Origin: Flaviflexus ciconiae
GTDB taxonomy: Bacteria > Actinomycetota > Actinomycetes > Actinomycetales > Actinomycetaceae
DNA length: 64,000 nucleotides
Assembly (NCBI RefSeq): GCF_003971195.1
Contig: NZ_CP034593.1
Span: 2,232,001 to 2,296,000, forward strand
Reading direction: 5' to 3'
Position numbers and translations under genes: made by a program. Below, piece after piece: positions 18,435 through 27,669 of this stretch. How positions within the stretch are numbered: the first letter of the stretch is position 1; each line of letters opens with the position of its first letter. Under the pieces are notes generated by a model that saw nothing but the letters and a program-made list of their open reading frames with translations, was not told where the DNA came from and searched no databases.

Positions 18435-18450
18435 GATTAACTCCTTACAT

Positions 18451-18505
18451 TTCGATGATTGTCGAATCGATGAAAACTCTATCACACGTTTCGATGTCCG
18501 TCGAA
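18451..18505. promoter_or_regulatory. Two ArsR-type operators between arsD and arsR-arsC
   Basis: TTCGATGATTGTCGAA (18451-18466) and TTCGATGTCCGTCGAA (18490-18505) share arms TTCGA-N6-TCGAA and are centred 39 bases apart. One lies over the arsD leader and the other next to the arsR-arsC start, so a single repressor could close both directions. The assignment to ArsR is inference from position and symmetry. Confidence 0.75.
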
Positions 18506-18525
18506 ACGTCTGATAGAGTTCTTGT

Positions 18526-19272
18526 ATGACCAGCCAACACGCTCCGAATTGCTGCCCCGCACCTGCAATCGCCGACGAAGGTCAATGTCAGGACGCGGCA
18601 GATATTTTTGCGGCACTCAGTGATGTCACGCGGCTGCAACTGGCTCTGTTCATATACCGCTGTTCACCGAACCCGGTGTGTGCATGTTCATTTCCCGAGG
18701 TTTTTAATATCAGTCGGTCAACCGTTTCGCACCATCTCACCAGGCTGGTAAATGCTGGCATATTAGGCCGTGAACAGCAGGGTAAGTGGGCCTACTACTC
18801 GATCGCCCCGGATTGTGATACTCAGCTCCTTGACGTTGTCGCTAAACACGTGCCTCAACAAACCACAAGCCGAAAGGGAGCCGCCGTGACCAGAATCCTT
18901 TTTGCCTGCAGACAAAACGCTGGTCGCTCACAAATAGCAGCTGCCATTGCGCAAGAACTAGCTAAATCTGACGTGACCATCATGAGCGCAGGCACCGAAC
19001 CGGCCGAGGAAGTACACCCCGAGGTGCGCGACGCCCTCGCCGAAATAGGGTTAGAGCCGTTTGCGCAGCCAGAAAAACTTGATCCGGCGAAAGTGAAGAC
19101 GGCCGATTGGGTAATCACGATGGGATGTGGCGAATCATGCCCAATTTTCCCCGGAACCCACCATGAAGACTGGGAGGTCGCTGATCCGTCGGGTGAACCG
19201 GTAGAGGTCGTACGCGAAATCCGCGACGAGATTACCAAGCGCGTAAAAGAGTTATTGACCCGAATCTCTTAA
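18526..19272 (+). CDS. ArsR repressor fused to LMW-phosphatase-type arsenate reductase (ArsC)
   Basis: A 248-residue two-domain protein. Residues 1-112 are an ArsR winged helix (ISRSTVSHHLTRLVNAGILG) with candidate As(III)-sensing cysteines at 46, 52 and 54. Residues 121-248 are an arsenate reductase of the low-molecular-weight phosphatase fold, with the CX5R loop CRQNAGRS (Cys128-Arg134), Cys201, Cys205 and the acid Asp220 in VADPSG. Codon 121 is GTG preceded by AAGGGAG, so the reductase could also be made alone by internal initiation. It reduces arsenate to arsenite while the N-terminal half represses both ars units. Such fusions are known but uncommon. Confidence 0.9.
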   Translation: MTSQHAPNCCPAPAIADEGQCQDAADIFAALSDVTRLQLALFIYRCSPNPVCACSFPEVFNISRSTVSHHLTRLVNAGILGREQQGKWAYYSIAPDCDTQLLDVVAKHVPQQTTSRKGAAVTRILFACRQNAGRSQIAAAIAQELAKSDVTIMSAGTEPAEEVHPEVRDALAEIGLEPFAQPEKLDPAKVKTADWVITMGCGESCPIFPGTHHEDWEVADPSGEPVEVVREIRDEITKRVKELLTRIS

Positions 19273-19409
19273 CGAAATACTGCTTCACGTCCCAATCAAT
19301 GCCGAAACGTCACCCGTCGGGAAAGACTGTGACTAGCCAAACCATTGGAATGAACCCACCACTCAGAATCTGCGCACACCTCGGGAGCTAATGCGCACAC
19401 CTAAAGCCC

Positions 19410-20890
19410 TGTATCAAAATGAACGTGCAACGCTCGGTGTCAAGCTGTGGTGAGTCAGTTGGGGGTTATTTTGTTGTTGTGTTTTTGGGGAGGTTAATCC
19501 CGACGGTGTCGGAGGAGGCTGGGGTTTGAGGCTTTTTCCGGAATCGTTGGGAATGGTGTTCGTAATACTGTTGTAGTGCCTTGTCTCGGATGTTCCAGGT
19601 GTGGCGCCAGGTGCCGTCACCGACCTGACGGGGCGTGAATAGTGCGATCCCTGAATGCCGATGGCTCGTGTTGTACCAGGACACATAGTCATCGAGATAA
19701 GCACGGGCAGTGTCAAGATCAGCAAACACCCGGGGATAACCGGGGCCGGTACTTCATGGTCCTAAATCCTGCCTCTGAAAACGGGTTGTCATTGGACACG
19801 TATGGCCGATGATGTGACAGCCGTACCCCGTAATCGGCGAGCGTCTGACCCAACGTGTTGGACCGCATGGCTGGCCCGCAGTCCGCATGCACGACTTCGG
19901 GTGCCCCGTGCTGGGCGATCGCGGTCTTAAACATGTCAACGGCAAGATGGTCGGCTTCACGTTCCTCGACCCGGTAGCCAACGATCTCACGCGAGTAAAT
20001 ATCGGTGATCTTGTAGGCCTTGAGTACAACCGAGCGCCACGGGGTAAGCAGATCGGTGATATCCCAGGACCATGCCTGGCCGGGCCTAGTCGCTGAGACG
20101 ACGGGCACCTGTCGTGGTCCACCCCGGCCACGCTTGGTGGGGATCTTGGGGCGTAGGCTCTGCTCTAACTCTGCCCCGATCCGCCACCAGGTCCGCACAG
20201 AAGCGAGCATCACGCCCTGATCCCATGCCGCTACAAAGGAGTGTTCCACTGATTCATCACGGGCCCAGCCGGCGAGTATGAACTCCTCGATCCGTTCCCG
20301 GTCATGAGCACTGACCCGTGTTGGGTAGTCCCGTTCATGGTGGGGGATCGGGTCATTAACCTTGGGCCGCGGATGGTGGCGATACTGCCACGTCGAGCGT
20401 GCCACCCCGGCCAATACCAGAGCCTTTCGCTGTGAACCCGTCACCTGGGTTAACTCCACCACCAGCGCGTTCTCACCTATGAGGAACTGCTCGGCTCGTT
20501 CGTCTGTGATGGTCCGGGCTCTTGCTCGCTCAACTGATGCACGAGCCCGATAGCTTTTCCCAAGCCTCGTTCGTTGCTTCCAGCTCTTGTACACGTGCAC
20601 GGAGCCGCTCATTTTCAGCTTCCTGCATGGCATTCTTTTTCGCGCTATGGCGTCATTGGGAGGGACTTGCCATAACACTACCCTGTCGTGGAATCAGTCC
20701 CCGGTCCACACTCCCGTCATACACCGTGTCGCGCCACCTACGGAACCGGCCCCAGCTCACGCCTTGTACTGCCAGCCAAGCACGCTTGCTGCCATGGGGC
20801 TGGCGTTCATACTCGTACACAAAATCGCGGACTTCTTCAACAGTTAAACCAGGCGCAATCGTCATCTTGAACCGACCTTCCAAATCATGA
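19410..20890 (-). mobile_element. IS3-family insertion sequence, decayed
   Basis: The region contains a two-part IS3-type transposase on the minus strand from about 20883 to 19466 with several disabling changes. I could not fix the inverted repeats; the outer limits are estimates from the coding debris. It closes the right side of the ars region, opposite the IS256 copy. Confidence 0.7.
19466..20883 (-). pseudogene. IS3-family transposase (OrfA/OrfB) with stop and frameshifts
   Basis: OrfA begins at 20883 or at the ATG of MTIAPGLTVEEVRDFVYEYE. A TGA after MASPSQ interrupts it, followed by a leucine-zipper-like helix (NAMQEAENERLRARVQELEA) and a further frameshift. OrfB carries the DDE core: WSWDITDL, VHADCGPAMRS and NDNPFSEAGFRTMKY. 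Just after MKYRP the frame breaks in a C run near 19737, and the C-terminal part (RVFADLDTARAYLDDYVSWY, then HRHSGI) continues in another frame to 19466. At least three lesions make it inactive. Confidence 0.85.
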
Positions 20891-21844
20891 GCACTGACTC
20901 ACAACCAGCCTGGCATCAAAGGCCGGCAGCTCTTACGCTGACTGGCAGGAGCAGCAGTTCGCGGCCGAGACCGGGAGTTCACTCTCTTGAGCAAATGCGC
21001 GATGGAGTCGTGGAGTACTTTTGATCCGGTGGGTGATTGATGTCACCGTTGTCCAGATTTGGAGAAGGCTAAAAGCCAGGACTCACACTTGCGGAAAATA
21101 GCCCCGCCAGTGGCTGAGTTCCCGAGACAAGCGATGCTACGGTCCTAGGTCGAGTCCGACTTCTGTCGGGTTGCCAGCACATCAGAGAAAATGAAGATCA
21201 GACAAGAGCCTGGGAAGCAGACTCTGCGCCTTTCAAGGTCCGCGCTGGGACTACCCTTGTCATTGATGCGTCACCTGCCTCGAGGAACGACAAGGACGGC
21301 ATCGAGAATTCTCTGAACCAAACTTCAATCGACAGAGATGCTGAAGAGTCACTGTGGAGCTATAAGTCGATGCGTTTCGAGTAAGTGATGGCGAAGCTAC
21401 TTGAGGCTGAACAGCTCGAGTCAAAGTTTACCCGAGCCTTCGTTTTCGATGCTTTCCGTGATGCTCAGATCCGCGAAACTGGAACCGCACGGACTCGAAT
21501 TTTGCCGGTAGTTTCACGCTTTGGTCGTGACGGTCAGAGCGGGGATGCCCGAGAGTAGAAGAGAGGAGTTCTCCACCACCTCCACCCTGTAATGCACGTG
21601 TCCCACGACCGCGTCCTAAGCGAGGACTCCCGCTCAGCGAGGTGCCGGTATTCAAGGTGCTTAGTCCGGGAGCTACGTGCGCAACCAGGGAAGATCATTC
21701 AGGCGAGAGCGGACCCGCCCTTGATTCTTGTTCTTTTTCGCTACACTTATGCCTGAGCGGAGCGATCCGCTCAACGCATCATGCGTGATTCCGGTGGTGG
21801 CAGCGCCGAATCAGTACCCTTCATTATCTGTACCCGAGGTCTGA
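20884..21844. other. Spacer of 961 bases containing gene debris
   Basis: No intact gene is supported. The middle contains an interrupted open frame, listed separately (21118-21558). The last 120 bases before the transporter gene hold an inverted pair GCGGAGCGATCCGC near 21757-21770, which could be an operator or hairpin in the leader of the transporter-tgt operon. I looked for a preQ1 riboswitch and did not see a convincing one. Confidence 0.45.
21118..21558 (+). pseudogene. Interrupted open frame, unidentified gene remnant
   Basis: A single plus-strand frame is open for 441 bases except for one TAA at 21382-21384. The first 88 codons include ENEDQTRAWEADSAPFKVRA and end in SLWSYKSMRFE; no good start codon is present. 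Immediately after the TAA, in the same frame, GTG-ATG opens 57 more codons with AKLLEAEQLESKFTRAFVFD and RETGTARTRILPVVSRFGRD. The sequence has protein-like composition, but I cannot name the family with confidence. It is probably the tail of a gene broken when the IS elements entered. Confidence 0.4.
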
Positions 21845-22513
21845 ATGTCTGCCCGTTTTGCACCGGTCCGCCGCGGCCACTACGACACGATCGTTGTTCT
21901 TTTCGTATCCTTCCTGCTCCTGTCCAATATCGGAGCCACCAAGCTCATCGAGCTCAACCTGTTTGGTGGAGAACTGATCTTCGATGGGGGAGCGATCCTC
22001 TTCCCGCTGACTTACGTACTGGGGGACGTGATCTCCGAGGTGTACGGCTTTAAGCCGGCACGGAAGGCCATCATCCTTGGTCTCGTTGTTTCGATCATTG
22101 CTTCCGCCGTGTTCTACCTGGTGCAAATCGCGCCACCGGCAGCCGACTACGAGAACCAGGCAGCTTTTGAGGCGGTTCTTGGCTTTGTTCCCAGAATCGT
22201 TCTTGCTTCCGTTGCCGGTTATGTTGTTGGTCAGCTTCTGAACTCTTGGGTGCTGGTGAAACTTAAGCAGAAGTACGGTGAGAAGAATCTGTGGGTGCGC
22301 CTGCTGGGCTCAACGGTTGTCGGTGAAGCGGCAGACACTGCGATCTTCTGCCTCGTTGCCTGGGCTGGTGTCATGCCGGCCTCGACAATCTTCAACCTCA
22401 TGATTGTTGGCTACATTTACAAGGTTGCTGTTGAGTTCCTGCTCCTGCCTATCACCTACTGGGTTGTAGCCTGGGTGAAGAAAAACGAACCCGCCTACGA
22501 GGAGATCCAGTGA
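21845..22513 (+). CDS. Queuosine precursor transporter (YhhQ/QPTR family)
   Basis: A 222-residue membrane protein with about six hydrophobic segments and the family hallmarks SNIGATKLIEL near the N-terminus, FPLTYVLGDVISEVYG (residues about 53-68) and the late GEAADTAIFCLVAW. The family imports queuosine precursors such as preQ0 or preQ1. It overlaps tgt by 4 bases (GTGA), which directly supports this role: imported base is inserted into tRNA by the next gene product. No preQ1 synthesis gene is in the window, consistent with salvage. Confidence 0.88.
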   Translation: MSARFAPVRRGHYDTIVVLFVSFLLLSNIGATKLIELNLFGGELIFDGGAILFPLTYVLGDVISEVYGFKPARKAIILGLVVSIIASAVFYLVQIAPPAADYENQAAFEAVLGFVPRIVLASVAGYVVGQLLNSWVLVKLKQKYGEKNLWVRLLGSTVVGEAADTAIFCLVAWAGVMPASTIFNLMIVGYIYKVAVEFLLLPITYWVVAWVKKNEPAYEEIQ

Positions 22514-23754
22514 CGTTCACAGTTAGTTCGCGGCTCGACGGAGTCCAGGGGAGAACGGGCACGATCCACACCCCTCACGGCGATGTTCGTACCCCCGCTT
22601 TCATTCCCGTGGGAACAAAAGCAACGGTTAAAGCTGTTTTGCCGGAGTCGATCAAAGACATTGGTGCGCAGGCGGTTCTCGCCAATGCTTATCACCTATT
22701 CCTCCAGCCCGGGTCCGACATTGTCGACGAGGCCGGTGGGCTTGGGAAGTTCATGAACTGGGATGGCCCCACCTATACGGATTCGGGCGGATTCCAGGTT
22801 ATGAGCCTTGGAACCGGCTACAAGAAAGTTCTCTCAGAACAATTCGCCGGCACGGGTAAGAAGGGCCGCGATGGCTCGGATCTTGAGGTAGCCGAGAACA
22901 AGATCCGCCGCGCACACATTGATGACGACGGTGTGACGTTCCGTTCCCATCTCGACGGCACGAAACTACGTTTCACGTCCGAGGTATCGATGAGGATCCA
23001 GCACGAGCTCGGTGCCGACATCATCTTTGCCTTTGACGAGCTTACGACGTTGCTGAACTCCCGTGAATATCAGGAAGAAGCGCTTGAACGGACCAGACTG
23101 TGGGCGGAGCGTTGTCTCGTTGCGCACAAGCAACTGACGATCGACCGTGCCGACAAGCCCTACCAGCAGCTCTTTGGAGTTATCCAGGGCGCTCAGTACG
23201 AGGACCTTCGCCGGAAGGCGGCTCGGGACGTGGGGTCCATGGAAGTTGATGGTCAATCCTTCGATGGGTTCGGTATTGGTGGTGCCCTCGAGAAGGAAAA
23301 TCTCGGAACGATTGTGGAATGGGTGAGCGAAGAGCTTCCCGAGAACAAGGCCCGCCACCTCCTCGGAATCTCCGAGCCCGACGACCTGTTTGCCGCGATC
23401 GAGGCGGGTGCCGATACCTTCGACTGCGTGAACCCCTCCCGCGTGGCCCGCAACGCTGCGATCTACTCACCCGACGGCAGGTTCAACATCACGAGAGCTG
23501 AATTTAAGAGGAACTTCAGCCCGCTCGTTGAGGGTTGCGACTGCTACACATGCACGCATTACACGAAGGCCTACCTGCACCACACGTTCAAGGCGAAAGA
23601 AATGATCGCCAACACCCTCGCTACAATCCACAACGAGCATTACACGGTGAAGCTTGTCGACTCGATCCGAGACTCTATCGACAACGGGACCTTTGCGGAG
23701 CTGAAGGAAGAGACCCTCGGCAGGTTCTACGCGAAGAAGGCGAACGGCTCCTGA
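22510..23754 (+). CDS. tgt: tRNA-guanine transglycosylase
   Basis: The 414-residue enzyme exchanges guanine 34 of tRNAs with GUN anticodons for a queuosine precursor. The conserved TDSGGFQVMSLG contains the active-site Asp91. DDDGVTFRSHLDG follows, and the C-terminal zinc site starts with CDCYTC (Cys343, 345, 348) and ends with the HH pair a little further on. Compared with the E. coli enzyme it has a short insertion after the GFQVMSLG motif. The start is GTG 22510, overlapping the transporter stop. A perfect hairpin follows 105 bases after the stop. Confidence 0.92.
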   Translation: MTFTVSSRLDGVQGRTGTIHTPHGDVRTPAFIPVGTKATVKAVLPESIKDIGAQAVLANAYHLFLQPGSDIVDEAGGLGKFMNWDGPTYTDSGGFQVMSLGTGYKKVLSEQFAGTGKKGRDGSDLEVAENKIRRAHIDDDGVTFRSHLDGTKLRFTSEVSMRIQHELGADIIFAFDELTTLLNSREYQEEALERTRLWAERCLVAHKQLTIDRADKPYQQLFGVIQGAQYEDLRRKAARDVGSMEVDGQSFDGFGIGGALEKENLGTIVEWVSEELPENKARHLLGISEPDDLFAAIEAGADTFDCVNPSRVARNAAIYSPDGRFNITRAEFKRNFSPLVEGCDCYTCTHYTKAYLHHTFKAKEMIANTLATIHNEHYTVKLVDSIRDSIDNGTFAELKEETLGRFYAKKANGS

Positions 23755-23859
23755 CCGCAGAGGTAGCGGTCTGGGTTGGGTAATAGGTGAATACCGTGTC
23801 AGGCCTGGCGGTCGGGAACCCTGGCTCGCTCAACACGCAGGGGTAAGGCGAAACATAGA

Positions 23860-23903
23860 CCTCTGGCAGGAGCCGGGTATGACTCCCAAGTTCCTGCCAG
23901 AGG
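23860..23903. terminator. Hairpin between the convergent tgt and FtsX-permease genes
   Basis: CCTCTGGCAGGA (23860-23871) and TCCTGCCAGAGG (23892-23903) form a perfect 12-bp stem with a 20-base loop in the convergent spacer; it can serve both strands. Confidence 0.7.
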
Positions 23904-23978
23904 ACTTTAGTGTCCAGCTGCCAACGCGGCCAGGGGTGCGGTGCGGACCCTGCTCGTGACATGGCGTGCTCGGTTGAT

Positions 23979-25360
23979 TTAGTCGTTTCTTCGGTAGTCG
24001 GAGGTGAGGATCTTTGACTCGATGGGGCGGGAGGCTCCCGCCGCTGCCGTGCAGAGGACGATACCGAGGACGATGACGATTGCGAGCGTGACCCCGTTGC
24101 TTGACTCGGTGGCAAGCTCGGGCGTGCCAAGCAGAATCGTGCGCATGATGAGGATACCGAGGGGGATGGAGACCCGAGGGTCGTAATCAACGGTAGGAGC
24201 ACCTGGCGGTAGCGGGCTCCCGCGAAGACCTTACGCGGGGTTCCCATGCGGGTGAGGGCCACGGTTTGCTCGGCCCGGTCCACGGTAAAGGCAGCCTGGT
24301 TGATCAGTGTCGATGTGGCGGCAACAAGCAGGCCGATGAGCATCGTGAGCGTGGTGCCCGTACCAACGTCGCGGAGCTGAAGGTTGAAGATCGGGTCGTC
24401 CGGAACCTGCGGCATGGTGATCGTGAAAGCCGAGATAAAGCCGATGAAGGCAAGCCCACCAACGTTCCGCCATGCGTCCCTTGGCTGTGCGATAAGCCGA
24501 CGGGAAGCCAGGAGCGATGCTGGATTGGAGGTCTTCGTGAACGGCCTAGCCACCATCTGAATTATCCAGGGGCCAATGAGGTTCACCGCAAAGAGAACAA
24601 TCATGAGAAGGATGCCGACAAAGAAGAAGCCGATGAGCTGAGAGTCAATGACGTTGAAGCTCTGTGTGCCAACAAAGAAGATGACGATGGCAGCGAAGAA
24701 GACGATGACTCGCCAGAACTGCAGGGCCTTCGGGGTTTCTCGCTTCGCAATACCGAGGGGGCTGATGACAACCCGCTGCAGTCCGATCACGGTGGAGATT
24801 GCGGACAGCAGAAGGATGACTCCAAGAACGGCAAGATTGACCCACCAGGGTCCGACCATTTCCGCGGGGCTCAGGTACTCGCCATGGAAGGACACGAAGT
24901 TCCAGATCGGCAGGCTCAGTGCGAACAGGAAGCTACCAAAGACTGCTCCCGCGATTGTGAGAACGAGGGACTCGATGACCGACATGAGGACAACCTCGCC
25001 GCCGGTCATGCCGATCAGGCGGAGCGATGCGAGGCGCTTGGCCCTGCCGGAGGCGCCGAGCCGTGCCGCGCCGGCACCGAGGCTGAGGATCGGGACGACA
25101 AGAATCGCGCAGGCAATGACTGCGAGGGAAACGTAAAGGGACGCGATGTCGGGGGCGTACGGCTGATAGGGGGAGGCCGCGGCAATCGCCGTGAGAGACT
25201 CCGGTGGGTTTGCCTGCCTCTCCACGAACATGCTGGTGCCGCCAGCAACCGTCAAAGCTAGAAGCGTTGTAACGGCAAAGGCGATGATCGCGAGAGCATC
25301 GAGGCCGGACCGGTTTGTGGTGATCCTCGACCATGCGAGGCGTGAAGAAATACCGATCAT
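23979..25360 (-). pseudogene. FtsX-type ABC transporter permease, frameshifted near the C-terminus
   Basis: The frame starts at ATG 25360 and encodes an ABC permease of the MacB/FtsX kind: an N-terminal helix, a first group of helices (VIACAILVVPILSLGAGAAR, then an RLIGMTGGEV loop), further helices, and a second FtsX core starting DVGTGTTLTMLIGLLVAATS. Near 24176, at LPLITTLG, a G run is one base short. With one G added, the frame continues as VSIPLGILIMRTILL and ends ILTSDYRRND at 23979, giving about 460 residues. As written, the last helix is lost. With the ATPase (4-base overlap) it forms an exporter, probably for lipids or antimicrobial peptides. Confidence 0.75.
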
Positions 25361-26055
25361 GCCTGGCCCACCCCAAGCTTGCGATCATCGTGGATCAGGG
25401 CGTCCCGGATCTCCACGAGACGGTTACACCACTTCGCCACCTCCATGTCGTGCGTGACAACAATGAGCGTCGCCTTGGACATCTGGCACACGGTGGTGAG
25501 AATCTGCATGACCTCGTGGCCGGTAGCCTGATCAAGAGCACCCGTCGGTTCGTCGGCAAAGACAACAGCGGGGCTGTGAACGAGGGAACGTGCAATAGCA
25601 ACGCGCTGGGCCTGACCGCCCGACATCTCGCCCGGCTTACGCCCACCCATGTCGTTCAGGCCGAGGCGGCTCAGCCACTGATCAGCCTCTCGCATCGCCC
25701 GGCTCCGCTTCCAGCCGCTCAGCAGAAGCGGGAATGCAACGTTCTCGCGTGCAGTGAGCTCATCAACGAGCTGACCATCCTGGAAAACAAAGCCGAAGCG
25801 CTCGCGACGCAGGGTCGACCGTTCCTTATCCGACAGGCTCGTCACATCGACGGGGCCGAGGCGAACGGTGCCGGAATCGGGGCGGAGAATCCCCGACAGG
25901 GTGTGGAGAAGGGTGGACTTACCGGAACCGGAGGGGCCCATGATGGCGACAGACTCGCCACCCTCGACAGTGATCGAGACATCGGCAAGGGCCCGGACCG
26001 ACCCGTACGTCTTCACGAGGTGGGTTGCGTTCAATGTGTTCTTCATGGTTCCCAT
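25357..26055 (-). CDS. ABC transporter ATP-binding protein (MacB/LolD type)
   Basis: A 232-residue ATPase with Walker A GPSGSGKST, Q-loop FQDGQL, signature MSGGQAQR, Walker B VVFADEPTGALD and the H-loop VTHD. The ADEPTGALD form is typical of the MacB/LolD/FtsE group that partners FtsX-fold permeases, such as the one starting 4 bases before its stop. The start may be ATG 26055 or 26046. It is divergent from the two-component system at 26156, a common arrangement in antimicrobial-peptide sensing and export modules; that link is inferred. Confidence 0.88.
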   Translation of the reverse strand: MGTMKNTLNATHLVKTYGSVRALADVSITVEGGESVAIMGPSGSGKSTLLHTLSGILRPDSGTVRLGPVDVTSLSDKERSTLRRERFGFVFQDGQLVDELTARENVAFPLLLSGWKRSRAMREADQWLSRLGLNDMGGRKPGEMSGGQAQRVAIARSLVHSPAVVFADEPTGALDQATGHEVMQILTTVCQMSKATLIVVTHDMEVAKWCNRLVEIRDALIHDDRKLGVGQA

Positions 26056-26155
26056 TCCACCCTCTTCGGACAGCTTTAAACATCCAGCTCAGTTCCAACC
26101 ATGGGTGGACCTAGCTCTACTGCTCACCTCGGCCTGACCCCACTAGGATAGAGCC

Positions 26156-26986
26156 ATGTCCCCCAAAGCCCTCAACGTGGTCATCGGCCTTGCCGTTCTC
26201 GGTATCGTTGCCGCACAACTCCAGCTTGAGGGGCCCCGGGCGGTCGTCCTTACGGCCTTCACCGTCATTCTCATCCTCGGCCTACAGCTCACCAGAACCC
26301 GTCAAGCCGATGGTGGGGAGAACGTGCCTGGGAACTATGCGGAGAACCTGGCAGAGCTACGCCGCTCCCGCCGGGAAATTGTGGGAGCATTCGAGATTGA
26401 ACGGCGCAGGATCGAACGCGACCTGCACGACGGAGCCCAGCAATACCTGGTGGCCGCAAACATGAAAATGGGAGAAGCCTCCCTGAGCCTCGACCCAAAC
26501 ACGGTTGAAGGCAGACTTATTTCCGCAGCTCAAGACGATGCTGCGCTCGCGATCAAAGCACTAAGGGAAACGGTTCATGGTATCCATCCCCAGGTGCTGA
26601 CAGATATGGGATTAGAAGCGGCAGTGCGGGACCTGGCAAGGCGCTTTGATCAGGTGGAGGTGCGGTGCCCGCACCCGCTACCTTCCCTGCCGCAGGGAAT
26701 CACGGCCTCCGGGTACTTTTTCGTATCCGAAGCTCTGACCAATGCGGCAAAGTATGGTGGCCCCGCCGCTATTCTCCTTATCGCGGACGAAAGCCTGCAC
26801 ATTACGGTGACGGATATGGGGCAGGGCGGGGCTGTTATTACCCCCGGTCGGGGACTGTCTGGAATGAAGGAACGGCTAGCTGCCTTCGGGGGAACCCTTG
26901 AGCTATCCAGCCCCAAGGGTGGCCCCACAGAGCTTCGTGCCACCATGCCACTGCTATTGAATGTTGGAGAATCGGGGTACCTGTGA
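26156..26986 (+). CDS. NarL-class sensor histidine kinase
   Basis: A 276-residue HisKA_3 kinase. Two hydrophobic segments (about 8-20 and 29-45) anchor it with almost no extracellular loop. The phosphoacceptor is His91 in RRRIERDLHDGAQQ. The ATPase domain shows the N-box (SEALTNAAKYG), GQGG and the G2 box GRGLSGMKERL. With so small an input domain it probably senses membrane state or the neighbouring exporter rather than a soluble ligand. GTG 26983 of the response regulator overlaps its stop. Confidence 0.88.
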   Translation: MSPKALNVVIGLAVLGIVAAQLQLEGPRAVVLTAFTVILILGLQLTRTRQADGGENVPGNYAENLAELRRSRREIVGAFEIERRRIERDLHDGAQQYLVAANMKMGEASLSLDPNTVEGRLISAAQDDAALAIKALRETVHGIHPQVLTDMGLEAAVRDLARRFDQVEVRCPHPLPSLPQGITASGYFFVSEALTNAAKYGGPAAILLIADESLHITVTDMGQGGAVITPGRGLSGMKERLAAFGGTLELSSPKGGPTELRATMPLLLNVGESGYL

Positions 26987-27639
26987 AAATAGTTGTCGCG
27001 GACGATTCCGCACTGCTCCGCGAGGGGCTCGTCGGACTTGTCGAACGCCAGGGACACGAAATCATCGAGGCTGTTGACGATGCTCCGAGCCTTGTTCGTG
27101 CCGTGAAAAAAGCGCTGGAATCCGGGCAAGAAATCGATGTTGTTATCGCCGATGTTCGCATGCCGCCCGGGATGGGAACCGATGGTCTTGATGCTGCGGC
27201 GGAGATCCGGGAAGAATATCCGGATCTGGGGATCATGATTCTCTCCCAGTACGTGGCACCGGCCTATGCCTCGCGGTTCCTCACCGGTGCAGGAGGTGGC
27301 TTCGGGTATCTGCTCAAGGACAGGGTTGCGAAGGTCGGGGACTTTCTGCGTTCGCTGAGTGTCGTGTCTTCGGGTGGCATTGTGATCGACCCCGAGGTTG
27401 CCAGCCAGCTGGCACGGGCCCGGTCGGGGCCTCTCGATAGCCTGACCGACAGGGAACGGGAAGTGCTGGCTCTCATGGCAGAGGGCCTGTCCAACAGCCA
27501 GATCTCATCCCAACTATTCCTATCCGCAGGAGCCGTATCGAAGTATGTGGCATCCGTGTTCCTCAAGCTGGGTTTGCAGGTGGGGGAAGAGAACCGCAGG
27601 GTTCGTGCAGTCCTCACCTACCTGACGGCAAAGAAATAA
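26983..27639 (+). CDS. LuxR/NarL-type response regulator
   Basis: A 218-residue regulator with a receiver domain (acidic pocket Asp7-Asp8, phosphoacceptor Asp57 in VIADVRMP, conserved lysine in GYLLKDR) and a C-terminal LuxR helix-turn-helix (LTDREREVLALMAEGLSNSQ, then VSKYVASVFLKLGL). It is translationally coupled to the upstream kinase and should be its partner. The likely target is the divergent ABC exporter promoter at 26056-26155. Confidence 0.9.
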   Translation: MKIVVADDSALLREGLVGLVERQGHEIIEAVDDAPSLVRAVKKALESGQEIDVVIADVRMPPGMGTDGLDAAAEIREEYPDLGIMILSQYVAPAYASRFLTGAGGGFGYLLKDRVAKVGDFLRSLSVVSSGGIVIDPEVASQLARARSGPLDSLTDREREVLALMAEGLSNSQISSQLFLSAGAVSKYVASVFLKLGLQVGEENRRVRAVLTYLTAKK

Positions 27640-27669
27640 CCGAACTCTAAGTGTGGGTGCACTATCGGA

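Noticed and set aside
21700..21844. Possible preQ1 riboswitch before the queuosine transporter
   Set aside because: No matching conserved core or pseudoknot could be aligned; only a simple inverted repeat is present.
24266..25261. A 331-codon plus-strand frame rich in Glu/Asp/Arg/Gly
   Set aside because: It is antisense to the FtsX permease; the charged composition is what the reverse strand of membrane-protein codons gives.
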